Source of the DNA: Nitrosopumilus oxyclinae
GTDB taxonomy: Archaea; Thermoproteota; Nitrososphaeria; Nitrososphaerales; Nitrosopumilaceae
Reading direction: 5' to 3'
NCBI RefSeq assembly: GCF_013407165.1
Contig: NZ_CP026994.1
Location: 1,206,187 to 1,270,186 of the forward strand
Length of the DNA: 64,000 nt
Under the pieces are notes generated by a model. It was not told the origin of the DNA. It did not search any database and saw only the letters and a program-made list of their open reading frames with translations. Shown here in pieces: positions 52,814-60,661 of this stretch (position 1 is its first letter; each line of letters starts with the position of its first letter). The translations under genes were made by a program, and so were the position numbers.

Positions 52814-53626
52814 TTAGTAATTTTCTAAGATTCCAGCCTTATTCCTATGAAAATGGCCAAATTCCTTATTTTTGGACAAATGTCCTCCGTCAAATACAGT
52901 TCCATCCCTGCAAGCAAGATCCTCACCCACACAGCAGCTACCACAAATTCCAACACCGCATTTCATCATTCTCTCAAGACTAGCTTGAACAAAGATTTGT
53001 TTGGCATGGGCAGCTTGGACAGTTTTGTACATCATAATTTCAGGACCACAAACATACACTGCATCAAAATGAGTTTCACTAACTAATTTTTCAACTAAAT
53101 CAGTTACAAATCCTTTCTCACCATAACTACCATCATCAGTAGAAACAATAACTTGGTGAGGATTGTTTTTCAATAATTCATTTGATAAATCCTCAAAGAA
53201 AACTTCATCTTTTGATTTTGCACCCATTAGAACAGTAACATCATCAGTAGGTTTTACAAAACTAAGTAATCGCATCATTGGAACAAGTCCAGTTCCACCT
53301 CCAACTAGCAAAAGTTTTCCTTCTTTTACATCAAAAGAATTTCCATAAGGACCACGAATTCCAATTTGTCCTCCAACTGGAACATTGAACAAACCTGTAG
53401 ATGAAGGACCATGTTTTCGTACAGTGAATGCAGCTTTTCCAGATTCTTTTGAAATCATTACACTCATAGGTAATTCATTAACACCTGGAATCCAAACCAT
53501 TGCAAATTGTCCAGGAAGAACAGTTGGCATCACATCATCAGAAAAAACTAATGTTCTAACAGTTGGTGTTTCATCAATTACTTTTTCAATTGTGACAATT
53601 GTGGGATGGTTAAGATTTCTTTGCAA
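52814..53626 (-). CDS. pyrK: Dihydroorotate dehydrogenase electron-transfer subunit PyrK
   Basis: A 270-residue protein with an FAD-binding barrel (PGQFAMVWIPG, PMSVMIS), an NAD-binding part (LLLVGGGTGLVPMMRL, YVCGPEIMM) and a 2Fe-2S site CGVGICGSCCVGEDLACRDG near the end. It passes electrons from the PyrD dehydrogenase to NAD. The TTG at 53626 lies within the end of pyrD (17-bp overlap). This is the class 1B arrangement. Confidence 0.92.
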   Translation of the reverse strand: MQRNLNHPTIVTIEKVIDETPTVRTLVFSDDVMPTVLPGQFAMVWIPGVNELPMSVMISKESGKAAFTVRKHGPSSTGLFNVPVGGQIGIRGPYGNSFDVKEGKLLLVGGGTGLVPMMRLLSFVKPTDDVTVLMGAKSKDEVFFEDLSNELLKNNPHQVIVSTDDGSYGEKGFVTDLVEKLVSETHFDAVYVCGPEIMMYKTVQAAHAKQIFVQASLERMMKCGVGICGSCCVGEDLACRDGTVFDGGHLSKNKEFGHFHRNKAGILENY

Positions 53627-54521
53627 GACCTACCATCTCCTTTATTGTAGAATAATTTTTCCTCTTCATATAATCTAAAATTCCCTTGTTAATATCATCA
53701 AAAACTCCAACCCAATTATCACCTATTGCACTTCCAAGTTGAACGCCAGATGCTCCAGCCAAGAAAAATTCAATTGCATCTTCCCAAGTTGAAATTCCTC
53801 CACATCCAATTATTGGTATATCATATTTTGAAGAAATCTCATAAACACATCTTAATGCAATTGGTTTAATTGGAGTTCCAGATAACCCTCCAAATTTGTT
53901 GCTAAGTATAGGACGTTGAGTTTCAACATCAATTGCCATTGCTCTAACTGTATTAATTGCAGTAATTGCATCAATTCCACAATCTATTGCAGTACTAACG
54001 GTATTGAGATAATTGCTAGTCCCCAAGCCAACTTTGGCAATTGCAGGAACATCTGTTGCGTTTTTAACAGTAGAAACAATTGCTTTAACCAATCCAGGAT
54101 CATCACCAACCTCCAAACCGACTTTAGCAACGTGAGGACAAGATAAATTCAATTCATATGCTTTGACTTTACAATTTTTGAATTCTTTAATCATCATTTC
54201 AAAGTCTTCAGGTACAGACCCAACCAAACTCACAATTATTGGAACATCTTGATTTGGCTCAATCATTTTAGCAAAATTTGAAGCACCAGGATTTGAAAGC
54301 CCAACTGCATTTATCCATCCACCACCCTTTACACTAAAGATTGTAGGATTTGGATATCCTTCCCATGATACGGTACTAAGAGATTTAGTTACAACTGCAC
54401 CTGCCCCTGATGCATAAAGTCGATTAAACACATCCAATGATATGCCTAAAATTCCAGATGCCAGCATTACAGGTTTATCTAATTGGATTTGACCTATGGA
54501 AGTTGCAATACTAGGTTTCAC
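53610..54521 (-). CDS. pyrD: Dihydroorotate dehydrogenase catalytic subunit PyrD (class 1B)
   Basis: A 303-residue FMN enzyme. KPVMLASGILGIS, NAVGLSNPGASNF, ELNLSCPHV and ISTWEDAIEFFLAGASGVQLGSA are family marks, with the catalytic Cys in LSCPHV (about residue 127). It oxidises dihydroorotate to orotate in pyrimidine synthesis. Overlap with pyrK supports a two-subunit complex. It is divergent from nop5. Confidence 0.93.
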   Translation of the reverse strand: MKPSIATSIGQIQLDKPVMLASGILGISLDVFNRLYASGAGAVVTKSLSTVSWEGYPNPTIFSVKGGGWINAVGLSNPGASNFAKMIEPNQDVPIIVSLVGSVPEDFEMMIKEFKNCKVKAYELNLSCPHVAKVGLEVGDDPGLVKAIVSTVKNATDVPAIAKVGLGTSNYLNTVSTAIDCGIDAITAINTVRAMAIDVETQRPILSNKFGGLSGTPIKPIALRCVYEISSKYDIPIIGCGGISTWEDAIEFFLAGASGVQLGSAIGDNWVGVFDDINKGILDYMKRKNYSTIKEMVGLAKKS

Positions 54522-54599
54522 TTTGATTAATGAGCATAGTTTCGAATATAACAGTTGATTCTGGTACCTTTTTTAAAGGTCATTTAGAATCAACTAGTC

Positions 54600-56141
54600 A
54601 TGTATTCTGTAGTTTTAACAGAGTTAGGAATCTCGGTTTTTAATGATGGAAAACTAGACAAAGCATTTTCATTCTCAAATCCAGTTAAAGAGTATCTATT
54701 AGTCAAAAATAAAGAATCAAAATTAAATGAACTTGTAAATTATCTTGCATCAACTCAAAGAGGATTTTCTGTAAGTGATGAATCATTACTTGCAATTTTA
54801 AAAAAATATTCAATTGATTGTCATTTAATGGAAGAATCTGAATTAGATGAAATTCAAACAAACAAGCCACAGATTATCGTAGATTCTGGTTTTGCATCAA
54901 ATCTTCAAGATACACTTGGAAAATTAAGAGAGTTTGCATTAGGATTATCATCATCAAAAGTTACCGAAGTTTCAGAAAGTCCAGATCTTCACATCATTCA
55001 AGCAATTAATTCTCTAGATGAAATTGATAAAATTGCAAATGGGCTAAGTTCAAGACTTAGAGAGTGGTACGGATTACATTTTCCAGAACTAGATAATATC
55101 ATTGATAGTATTAACGGATATGCACAAATTGTATTAGCAGGAAAAAGAGAATCACTAACTAAACAAATTTTTGAAGAAGCTGGTTTTCCAGAATCTAAAG
55201 TAGAGATGTTGTCATTAATTTCATCAAAGAGTAGAGGTGGAGATATTTCAGATATCAATTTATCAATAGTTCAATCAATTGCAAAACAAGTTTTAGATTT
55301 TCACGAGTTACGTAAAAAACTCGAAGAACATGTTGAAGCAGAAATGCAAGAGATTGCACCAAACACTTCAGCAATTCTTGGTACTGCAGTCGGTGCAAGA
55401 ATTTTAGGAAGAGCTGGAAGTCTCAAAAAAATGGCATCCCTTCCTGCTAGTACAATACAAGTTCTAGGAGCTGAAAAAGCATTATTCAGATCATTGAAGA
55501 CAGGTTCACAACCACCTAAACACGGATTACTATTCCAACATGCAATGGTTCATGCAGCTCCAAGATGGCAAAGAGGAAAAATTGCTCGTGCAGTAGCTGC
55601 CAAAGCAGTAATCGCTGCAAGAGTGGATGTTTACGGTGAGGGATTAAATCAAACTTTACTTGAAAAACTCAACATCAGAGTTGATGAAATTGGCAAAAAA
55701 TATGAAAATCCAACTGAAAAAGACATGAGACCACCTCCATCATTTAGAAGAGAAGGTGGCTTTGGAGACAAACCAAGAAGAAGAGAAGGTGGAGATAGAA
55801 GAAGAGAAGGTGGAGATAGAAGAAGAGAAGGTGGAGATAGAAGAAGAGAAGGTGGAGATAGAAGAAGAGAAGGTGGAGATAGAAGAAGAGAAGGTGGAGA
55901 TAGAAGAAGAGAAGGTGGCTTTAGAGATAATCCAAGAAGAGATAGAAGAGAAGGTGGCTTTAGAGATAATCCAAGAAGAGATAGTGGAGATAGAAGAGAA
56001 GGTGGCTTTAGAGATAATCCAAGAAGAGATAGTGGAGATAGAAGAGAAGGTGGCTTTAGAGATAATCCAAGAAGAGATAGTGGAAGGAATGATGAAAGAA
56101 CAGATTCAAATAAAAAGAGAAAAAAGTTTGGAAGACGATAA
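54600..56141 (+). CDS. nop5: Nop5/Nop56/58 box C/D RNP protein with RGG-like tail
   Basis: A 513-residue protein. The N-terminal fibrillarin-binding part, a coiled coil and the Nop domain (ILGTAVGARILGRAGSLKKMASLPASTIQVLGAEKALF, PKHGLLFQHAMVH) occupy residues 1-370. Nop5 bridges L7Ae and fibrillarin on box C/D RNAs that guide 2'-O-methylation. From residue 382 the tail is made of repeats: six RRREGGD units, then RREGGFRDNPRRD units. It resembles the RGG tails of eukaryotic nucleolar proteins, with Glu in place of one Gly. The gene overlaps the fibrillarin gene. Confidence 0.93.
   Translation: MYSVVLTELGISVFNDGKLDKAFSFSNPVKEYLLVKNKESKLNELVNYLASTQRGFSVSDESLLAILKKYSIDCHLMEESELDEIQTNKPQIIVDSGFASNLQDTLGKLREFALGLSSSKVTEVSESPDLHIIQAINSLDEIDKIANGLSSRLREWYGLHFPELDNIIDSINGYAQIVLAGKRESLTKQIFEEAGFPESKVEMLSLISSKSRGGDISDINLSIVQSIAKQVLDFHELRKKLEEHVEAEMQEIAPNTSAILGTAVGARILGRAGSLKKMASLPASTIQVLGAEKALFRSLKTGSQPPKHGLLFQHAMVHAAPRWQRGKIARAVAAKAVIAARVDVYGEGLNQTLLEKLNIRVDEIGKKYENPTEKDMRPPPSFRREGGFGDKPRRREGGDRRREGGDRRREGGDRRREGGDRRREGGDRRREGGDRRREGGFRDNPRRDRREGGFRDNPRRDSGDRREGGFRDNPRRDSGDRREGGFRDNPRRDSGRNDERTDSNKKRKKFGRR
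55774..56090 (+). repeat. Tandem repeats in the nop5 tail (21 bp and 48 bp units)
   Basis: Six near-exact 21-bp units (aagaagagaaggtggagata and neighbours) are followed by longer, mostly 48-bp units containing ggtggctttagagataatcc. All are multiples of three, so the frame is kept. The repeats lack stops in other frames, which gives long false ORFs on both strands. Confidence 0.85.
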
Positions 56142-56802
56142 TCAATCATTTTTTTGGATAAAATCAGAAGGACAAAAAAAATTAGCTACAGAAAACATGG
56201 TTCCTGGAAATCAGGTTTACAAAGAAAAATTAATCATTAAAAAAAATATTGAATACAGATTATGGGATCCATTTAGAAGTAAATTAGCTGCAGCAATTAT
56301 GAATGATCTTGAATATTTTCCTTTTGAAAATAAAAGTACAGTTCTATATCTGGGAGCATCAACTGGAACTACAGTAAGTCACATATCAGATATTGTAGGA
56401 TCCAACGGAATTGTTTTTGCAGTAGAACATGCAAGCAGAGTTGCAAGGGATTTCTTAGATAGAGTTGCAACATTTAGAAAAAATATTGTTGCAATTTTAC
56501 AAGATGCAAGAAAGCCAAAAGAATATTTTTCAGTATTTGGAAAAGTTGATGTTGTGTATGTAGATATTGCACAACCAGATCAAACACAAATTGCAATGGA
56601 TAATTGTGAAATGTATCTAAAAAAAGGAGGTTATTTCTTTCTAGTTATCAAGACTAGAAGTATTGATGTAACAAAAGCTCCAAAAAGAATTGTTGAAGAA
56701 GAAATAGAGAGATTAAAACCAAGATTTGAGGTATTGCAGACTATAGATCTTCATCCATATGATAAAGATCATGCAATGGTGATTGCAAAATTCAACCATT
56801 AG
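56089..56802 (+). CDS. flpA: Fibrillarin-like rRNA/tRNA 2'-O-methyltransferase
   Basis: A fibrillarin of about 237 residues. YRLWDPFRSKLAAAIMND, VLYLGASTGTTVSHISDIVG (SAM loop), VFAVEHASR, VVYVDIAQPDQ and LVIKTRSIDVTK are diagnostic. It is the catalytic subunit of box C/D RNPs. It overlaps the nop5 tail; ATG 56089 or 56092, or TTG 56128, could be the start. A much longer open frame back to 55756 exists only because the nop5 repeats lack stops. Confidence 0.92.
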   Translation: MMKEQIQIKREKSLEDDNQSFFWIKSEGQKKLATENMVPGNQVYKEKLIIKKNIEYRLWDPFRSKLAAAIMNDLEYFPFENKSTVLYLGASTGTTVSHISDIVGSNGIVFAVEHASRVARDFLDRVATFRKNIVAILQDARKPKEYFSVFGKVDVVYVDIAQPDQTQIAMDNCEMYLKKGGYFFLVIKTRSIDVTKAPKRIVEEEIERLKPRFEVLQTIDLHPYDKDHAMVIAKFNH

Positions 56803-57419
56803 TTATTTTTAATTATTTTCTGTACAGGTTTCCAACTTTTACGCACAAATTTAGGCATTTCATGATTTTTTTTATAGTATTTTTTTACAAATTTCACAGT
56901 TACAGGATCTGAAGGGTATCCGCTACCCAAATTATGATCTTTTCTTAATTTCATTATTACCCTATCTCTACTAACTTTAGCAAGAATGGATGCAGCAGAC
57001 ACTACAACAAATCTACTGTCTGCTCTATGGTACGATTTGATTTTATGGTTATCAGATAGTTTAGAAATTTCTTTTCCAAATCTAGTAGGATTGACATCAC
57101 ATGAATCAACATAAGATACATCTGGATTTAATTTTAAAACAACTTTTGCCATGTATTTTGCCTCTAAACCATTTAGACAGTGTTTCTTTACACTGGCATC
57201 AATTGATCTAGGAGAAATTTTTGCAATATAGTAATCATCTACAATTTCAATAATTTTTTTGTAGAGATGTTCTCGTAATTTAGGAGTAAGTTTTTTTGAA
57301 TCTCTTACACCTAATTTGCTTAATTTATTTATATTTTTTTTGTCTATAGATATGCCAGCTATCACCAATGGTCCCAACATAGGACCACGTCCAGCATCAT
57401 CAATACCACAAATTTGCAC
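56799..57419 (-). CDS. rnhB: Ribonuclease HII
   Basis: A 206-residue RNase H2. CGIDDAGRGPMLGPLVIAG holds the first acidic residues (Asp-Asp, where most have Asp-Glu), SYVDSCDVNPTRF the third Asp and YHRADSRFVVVSAASILAK the fourth. It cuts RNA in RNA-DNA hybrids and at single ribonucleotides. GTG at 57419 (MQICGIDDAG) starts exactly where the family does; the open frame reaches a TTG at 57440. It is divergent from trm1. Confidence 0.9.
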   Translation of the reverse strand: MQICGIDDAGRGPMLGPLVIAGISIDKKNINKLSKLGVRDSKKLTPKLREHLYKKIIEIVDDYYIAKISPRSIDASVKKHCLNGLEAKYMAKVVLKLNPDVSYVDSCDVNPTRFGKEISKLSDNHKIKSYHRADSRFVVVSAASILAKVSRDRVIMKLRKDHNLGSGYPSDPVTVKFVKKYYKKNHEMPKFVRKSWKPVQKIIKNN

Positions 57420-57479
57420 GAATTGTTTCTTAAAACACAAGTATTAAACCGTTATACGTTTAGAAAAAATGAAAATCAA

Positions 57480-58628
57480 TTGGAATTTCCAGATGAAACT
57501 CTTCAAGAAATAATTGAAGGGAAAACTAAACTGCTAGTCCCAAAAAAATCACTTACAGATAAAGTGCCGCCAATGAAGCCAGCATTTTTTAATCCTAAAG
57601 CAAAATTAAATAGAGATTTTTCAATTATCGCTTATTCTGCTTTTCTTAACAAATTTGAAGGTCCAAAAATTTTCTTAGAAGGACTTTCAGGATTAGGAGC
57701 TAGAGGATTACGAGTAGCAAAGGAATTAGATGTTGAAAAGATTGTAATTAATGATCTTAATCCATCTGCACTCAAAATGGCAGAGTATTCTGCAAATCTA
57801 AATGAGATAAAAAATGTAGAATTTTCTGAAAAAGAAGTATGTAGATTTTTCAGTAATTATTCAAAAAAAGGAGAAAGAGGCTCAATTGTAGATATTGATC
57901 CTTTTGGATCACCTGCGGCATTTTTTGACTGTGGGATTAGAGCAACCATGCATGGAGGCATACTATCAACTGCAGCCACAGATCTTCAAGTGCTAAATGG
58001 CCTCTTTCAATCTGCATGTAAAAGAAAGTATGGAGGAATCCCAGTTAGAACAGAATACGGAAATGAAATTGCAATTAGATTAATTTTAGGATCTCTCAGA
58101 GCAGTTGCAGCAAGACTAGGTGTAACTGTTATTCCAATGTTTGTGGAAAGTGAAATGCACTACTATAGAACATATGTCAAAGTTCTCAATAGACCGGATC
58201 AACAAGAGAATCTAGGATATATTGTACATTGTAAAAATTGTGGAAATAGAAAAATGGTATTAGAGCAAGAGCAAGAATGTAAATTGTGTAATTCAAAAAT
58301 TAGTTTAGCAGGACCATTATGGATAGGTAAGATTTTTGATAAAGAATTTGTTCAAGATATGATAGTAGAAAATTCTAAATTAGAAACGGACAAAAATTGT
58401 GAAAAAATTCTTTGTAAATGCTTATCTGAATCAGAAATGCCAGGAACATACTATACAATAGATGAGGTTGCATCAATAATGAAAACCTCACCACCAAAAT
58501 TAGAAAAAGCAATTTCAAGTTTAATAGAAAATAACTTTTTAGCTAGTGTTACAGTGTTTAATCCAACAGGATTCAAAACTAATGCAAATATTAAAGAAAT
58601 AATTAAAATTTTTGAAACTATCCAATAA
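57480..58628 (+). CDS. trm1: tRNA (guanine26-N2)-dimethyltransferase Trm1
   Basis: A 382-residue Trm1. IIEGKTKLLVP, FFNPKAKLNRDFSI, EGLSGLGARGLRVAKE (SAM), DIDPFGSPAAFFD (catalytic) and a zinc ribbon (HCKNCGNRK, CKLCNS) are present. It dimethylates G26 of tRNA. TTG at 57480 aligns with the start of archaeal Trm1 and has a TATA-like ttatac about 25 bp upstream; the open frame reaches back to TTG 57414. Confidence 0.9.
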   Translation: MEFPDETLQEIIEGKTKLLVPKKSLTDKVPPMKPAFFNPKAKLNRDFSIIAYSAFLNKFEGPKIFLEGLSGLGARGLRVAKELDVEKIVINDLNPSALKMAEYSANLNEIKNVEFSEKEVCRFFSNYSKKGERGSIVDIDPFGSPAAFFDCGIRATMHGGILSTAATDLQVLNGLFQSACKRKYGGIPVRTEYGNEIAIRLILGSLRAVAARLGVTVIPMFVESEMHYYRTYVKVLNRPDQQENLGYIVHCKNCGNRKMVLEQEQECKLCNSKISLAGPLWIGKIFDKEFVQDMIVENSKLETDKNCEKILCKCLSESEMPGTYYTIDEVASIMKTSPPKLEKAISSLIENNFLASVTVFNPTGFKTNANIKEIIKIFETIQ

Positions 58629-59211
58629 AACCTAAACATACAAGATACAATTCACTACTTTGTTTCCTACTTGCATCAGGTTTTGTAAGATTTATTCTAA
58701 CAAATTTTTTCTTGATATAATCTCTAAATTCCATTGAGAACTCTCCATCAAAGATTTTGAATACCGCATTTCCTTTGTGAGCTAAAACTTTATCCATTAT
58801 TTTTGCGCAATCATAATTTAATGATATTTGCTTTGCATGATCAACTGTCCAATTTCCACTTACTTGAGGAGAAAGATCACAAATTACAGCATTAACTTTA
58901 CGCCCAAAATAAGATAATACCTGGTCTACAACATGTTCGTCTTCAATATTTTCTCGAATTATATGAGCCCCAGGAATTTCTTCAACATAAGACAAATCAA
59001 TTCCCATTATTTTTCCTTGGTTTCCAACTAATTTTATGGCCATCTGAGTCCAACCTCCAGGTGCACAACCAAGATCTAAAACATTGAAACCAGGTCCTAT
59101 TAGACGATATGATTTGTTTAATTCTTGGAGTTTGAATGCAGCTCTACTACGAAAACCTTGTTCATGAGCTAATCTACGATAGTAATCTTTTCGTGCATCT
59201 GCTAGTTTCAT
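58618..59211 (-). CDS. RrmJ/FtsJ-type 2'-O-methyltransferase
   Basis: A 197-residue methyltransferase of the RlmE/FtsJ family. RAAFKLQELNKSY, VLDLGCAPGGWTQMA (SAM) and VICDLSPQVSGN hold the K-D-K-E catalytic set with GDFSMEF-like FDGEFSMEF near the end. RlmE methylates U2552 in 23S rRNA in bacteria; archaeal and eukaryotic members also act on tRNA. It overlaps the TFE-beta-like gene start by 4 bp and the trm1 end by 11 bp. Confidence 0.88.
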   Translation of the reverse strand: MKLADARKDYYRRLAHEQGFRSRAAFKLQELNKSYRLIGPGFNVLDLGCAPGGWTQMAIKLVGNQGKIMGIDLSYVEEIPGAHIIRENIEDEHVVDQVLSYFGRKVNAVICDLSPQVSGNWTVDHAKQISLNYDCAKIMDKVLAHKGNAVFKIFDGEFSMEFRDYIKKKFVRINLTKPDASRKQSSELYLVCLGFIG

Positions 59212-60035
59212 TTAGCCTTCACAGGTTTTTTCAATTCAGCAATAACCCAATCCTCAATGAATTGACAATTTGTAGGACTAATTTCCCCTTCAAGTGAACA
59301 TTTCTGCTCAACAGGACAAACTAAGCATGGTGCATTTTCAATAGATTGAGTACTGATTGGAGTTTTCTTTAAAATTAATTTGTATGTCCAACGATTATTC
59401 TCAAGAAGTTTTTCTCTGGTAATTGTACCCATTCTTTCAAGTTTTAATGCTAATCTAGAACCAACTTGATTAGTGAGTTTAAGTTTCTTCCATAATTCAC
59501 TTTGAAACATTCCATCAGATTCTTTCTCAGCTAAAATATCACAAACTTTGTTAGTCAATCTCTCCATGTCAACTTTTTCAATTTGGAAATTTTCAATCTC
59601 CTCATCTGAGAGTTGCTCTTCTAATTCTTCTTCAAGGGTTAATTCAGCAATTCTTTTTTCTTCTTCTAATTCTTTTTTAGTTAATTTCTTTACTTTAACA
59701 GGCTTTTCTACTTTCTTTGCAGTCTTCTTTGCAGGTTTTGCATCAGCTTTCTTTGTAGTCTTCTTTGCAGGTTTAGCATCAGCTTTCTTTACAGGTTTAG
59801 CATCAGCTTTCTTCGTAGTTTTCTTTGCAGGTTTAGCATCAGCTTTCTTTGTAGTTTTCTTTGTAGGTTTAGCATCAGCTTTCTTTGTAGTTTTCTTTGT
59901 AGGTTTAGCATCAGCTTTCTTTGTAGTTTTCTTTGCAGGTTTTGTATCTGGAATTTTCTTTTTCTTTTTTAACACATCAAGATCTGCCTTAATTTTTTCT
60001 GCTTCTTCAATTAGAGTATCTTTTTTCTTTGCCAT
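59208..60035 (-). CDS. TFE-beta/RPC34-like winged-helix protein with Fe-S site and Lys-rich tail
   Basis: A 275-residue protein. Residues about 155-220 are a winged helix (LTNKVCDILAEKESDGMFQSELWKKLKLTNQVGSRLALKLERMGTI), and the end has four cysteines CLVCPVEQKC and NC, which fit the Fe-S site of archaeal TFE-beta, the partner of TFE-alpha in transcription initiation. Residues about 30-120 are Lys/Ala/Thr-rich repeats (KPAKKTTKKADA), like histone H1 tails. This tail is absent in the TFE-beta I know. The gene ends overlapping the FtsJ-like gene. Confidence 0.75.
   Translation of the reverse strand: MAKKKDTLIEEAEKIKADLDVLKKKKKIPDTKPAKKTTKKADAKPTKKTTKKADAKPTKKTTKKADAKPAKKTTKKADAKPVKKADAKPAKKTTKKADAKPAKKTAKKVEKPVKVKKLTKKELEEEKRIAELTLEEELEEQLSDEEIENFQIEKVDMERLTNKVCDILAEKESDGMFQSELWKKLKLTNQVGSRLALKLERMGTITREKLLENNRWTYKLILKKTPISTQSIENAPCLVCPVEQKCSLEGEISPTNCQFIEDWVIAELKKPVKAK
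59745..59945 (-). repeat. Repeats coding the Lys-rich tail
   Basis: About five copies of a 36-bp unit (part: gcatcagctttctttgtagt on the plus strand) coding for KPAKKTTKKADA, with one shortened copy, lie within the TFE-beta-like gene. All keep the frame. Confidence 0.8.
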
Positions 60036-60089
60036 TAAATCACCTTATTTTTTAAATCCAACTTCTTACGTATCAACACAATTTCATTC

Positions 60090-60557
60090 CTATTTAATAG
60101 TAAATGTTCCTTTTGTAGAGATATTCTTTAGCTGTTTTGAGACTATTTCTGTGACTATATCATAAGAACCAGGAGTATCAATCACTTTAGAAAATTCATC
60201 ACCAACAGGAATAGTGTTACTTCCAGATTCAAAGCATTGTTCAAAGAATCCTTCTTGTAAAATTACATTAGTTGTTCCAGATGAATAAATTGTAATATAG
60301 AGATCTCCACAACTAAATGAAGAATCAGTAACTTTTACCTGAATTTCAACAGGTTCTGTAGTAGAATATTGTTTAGACAGCCCAATGATTTCAATTGGAG
60401 AACTATGAGAAATACTTACACCTTCAGAGTAAGACATTGGCCACATGTTTAACTCTCTACCAGGTTTCTCAAGAACATCTGACAAAACTACCGAACCAAG
60501 TATTACTGAGAGAATCACAGGTAAAACAAATACAATAAAAACTCGCTTGCTAGCCAT
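60090..60557 (-). CDS. Exported or membrane-anchored protein (155 aa)
   Basis: A 155-residue protein with an N-terminal hydrophobic segment (FIVFVLPVILSVILGSVVLS) that could be a signal or an anchor, and a beta-rich domain (IEIIGLSKQYSTTEPVEIQVKVTD...) with two cysteines that could form a disulfide. No family is recognised. The fold looks like an immunoglobulin-like surface domain. It is upstream of the TFE-beta-like gene. Confidence 0.65.
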   Translation of the reverse strand: MASKRVFIVFVLPVILSVILGSVVLSDVLEKPGRELNMWPMSYSEGVSISHSSPIEIIGLSKQYSTTEPVEIQVKVTDSSFSCGDLYITIYSSGTTNVILQEGFFEQCFESGSNTIPVGDEFSKVIDTPGSYDIVTEIVSKQLKNISTKGTFTIK

Positions 60558-60661
60558 TTTGTTTTAAAATCTACAATTCCCTTATATCTATTTAGCAAGA
60601 TTTCAAAGATTCAGATCATTTTGACGAATGAGTTAAATCGTAGCCAACTAAATATCGCTAG

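Noticed and set aside
55756-56088. A long N-terminal extension of fibrillarin rich in EKVEIEE
   Set aside because: It is the shadow of the nop5 repeats, which have no stops in this frame; fibrillarin starts near 56089-56128.
55649-56149. A minus-strand ORF of SPPSLLL repeats
   Set aside because: Antisense shadow of the nop5 repeats.
59548-60165. A plus-strand ORF rich in FFVVFFAGLASA
   Set aside because: Antisense shadow of the Lys-rich repeats of the TFE-beta-like gene.
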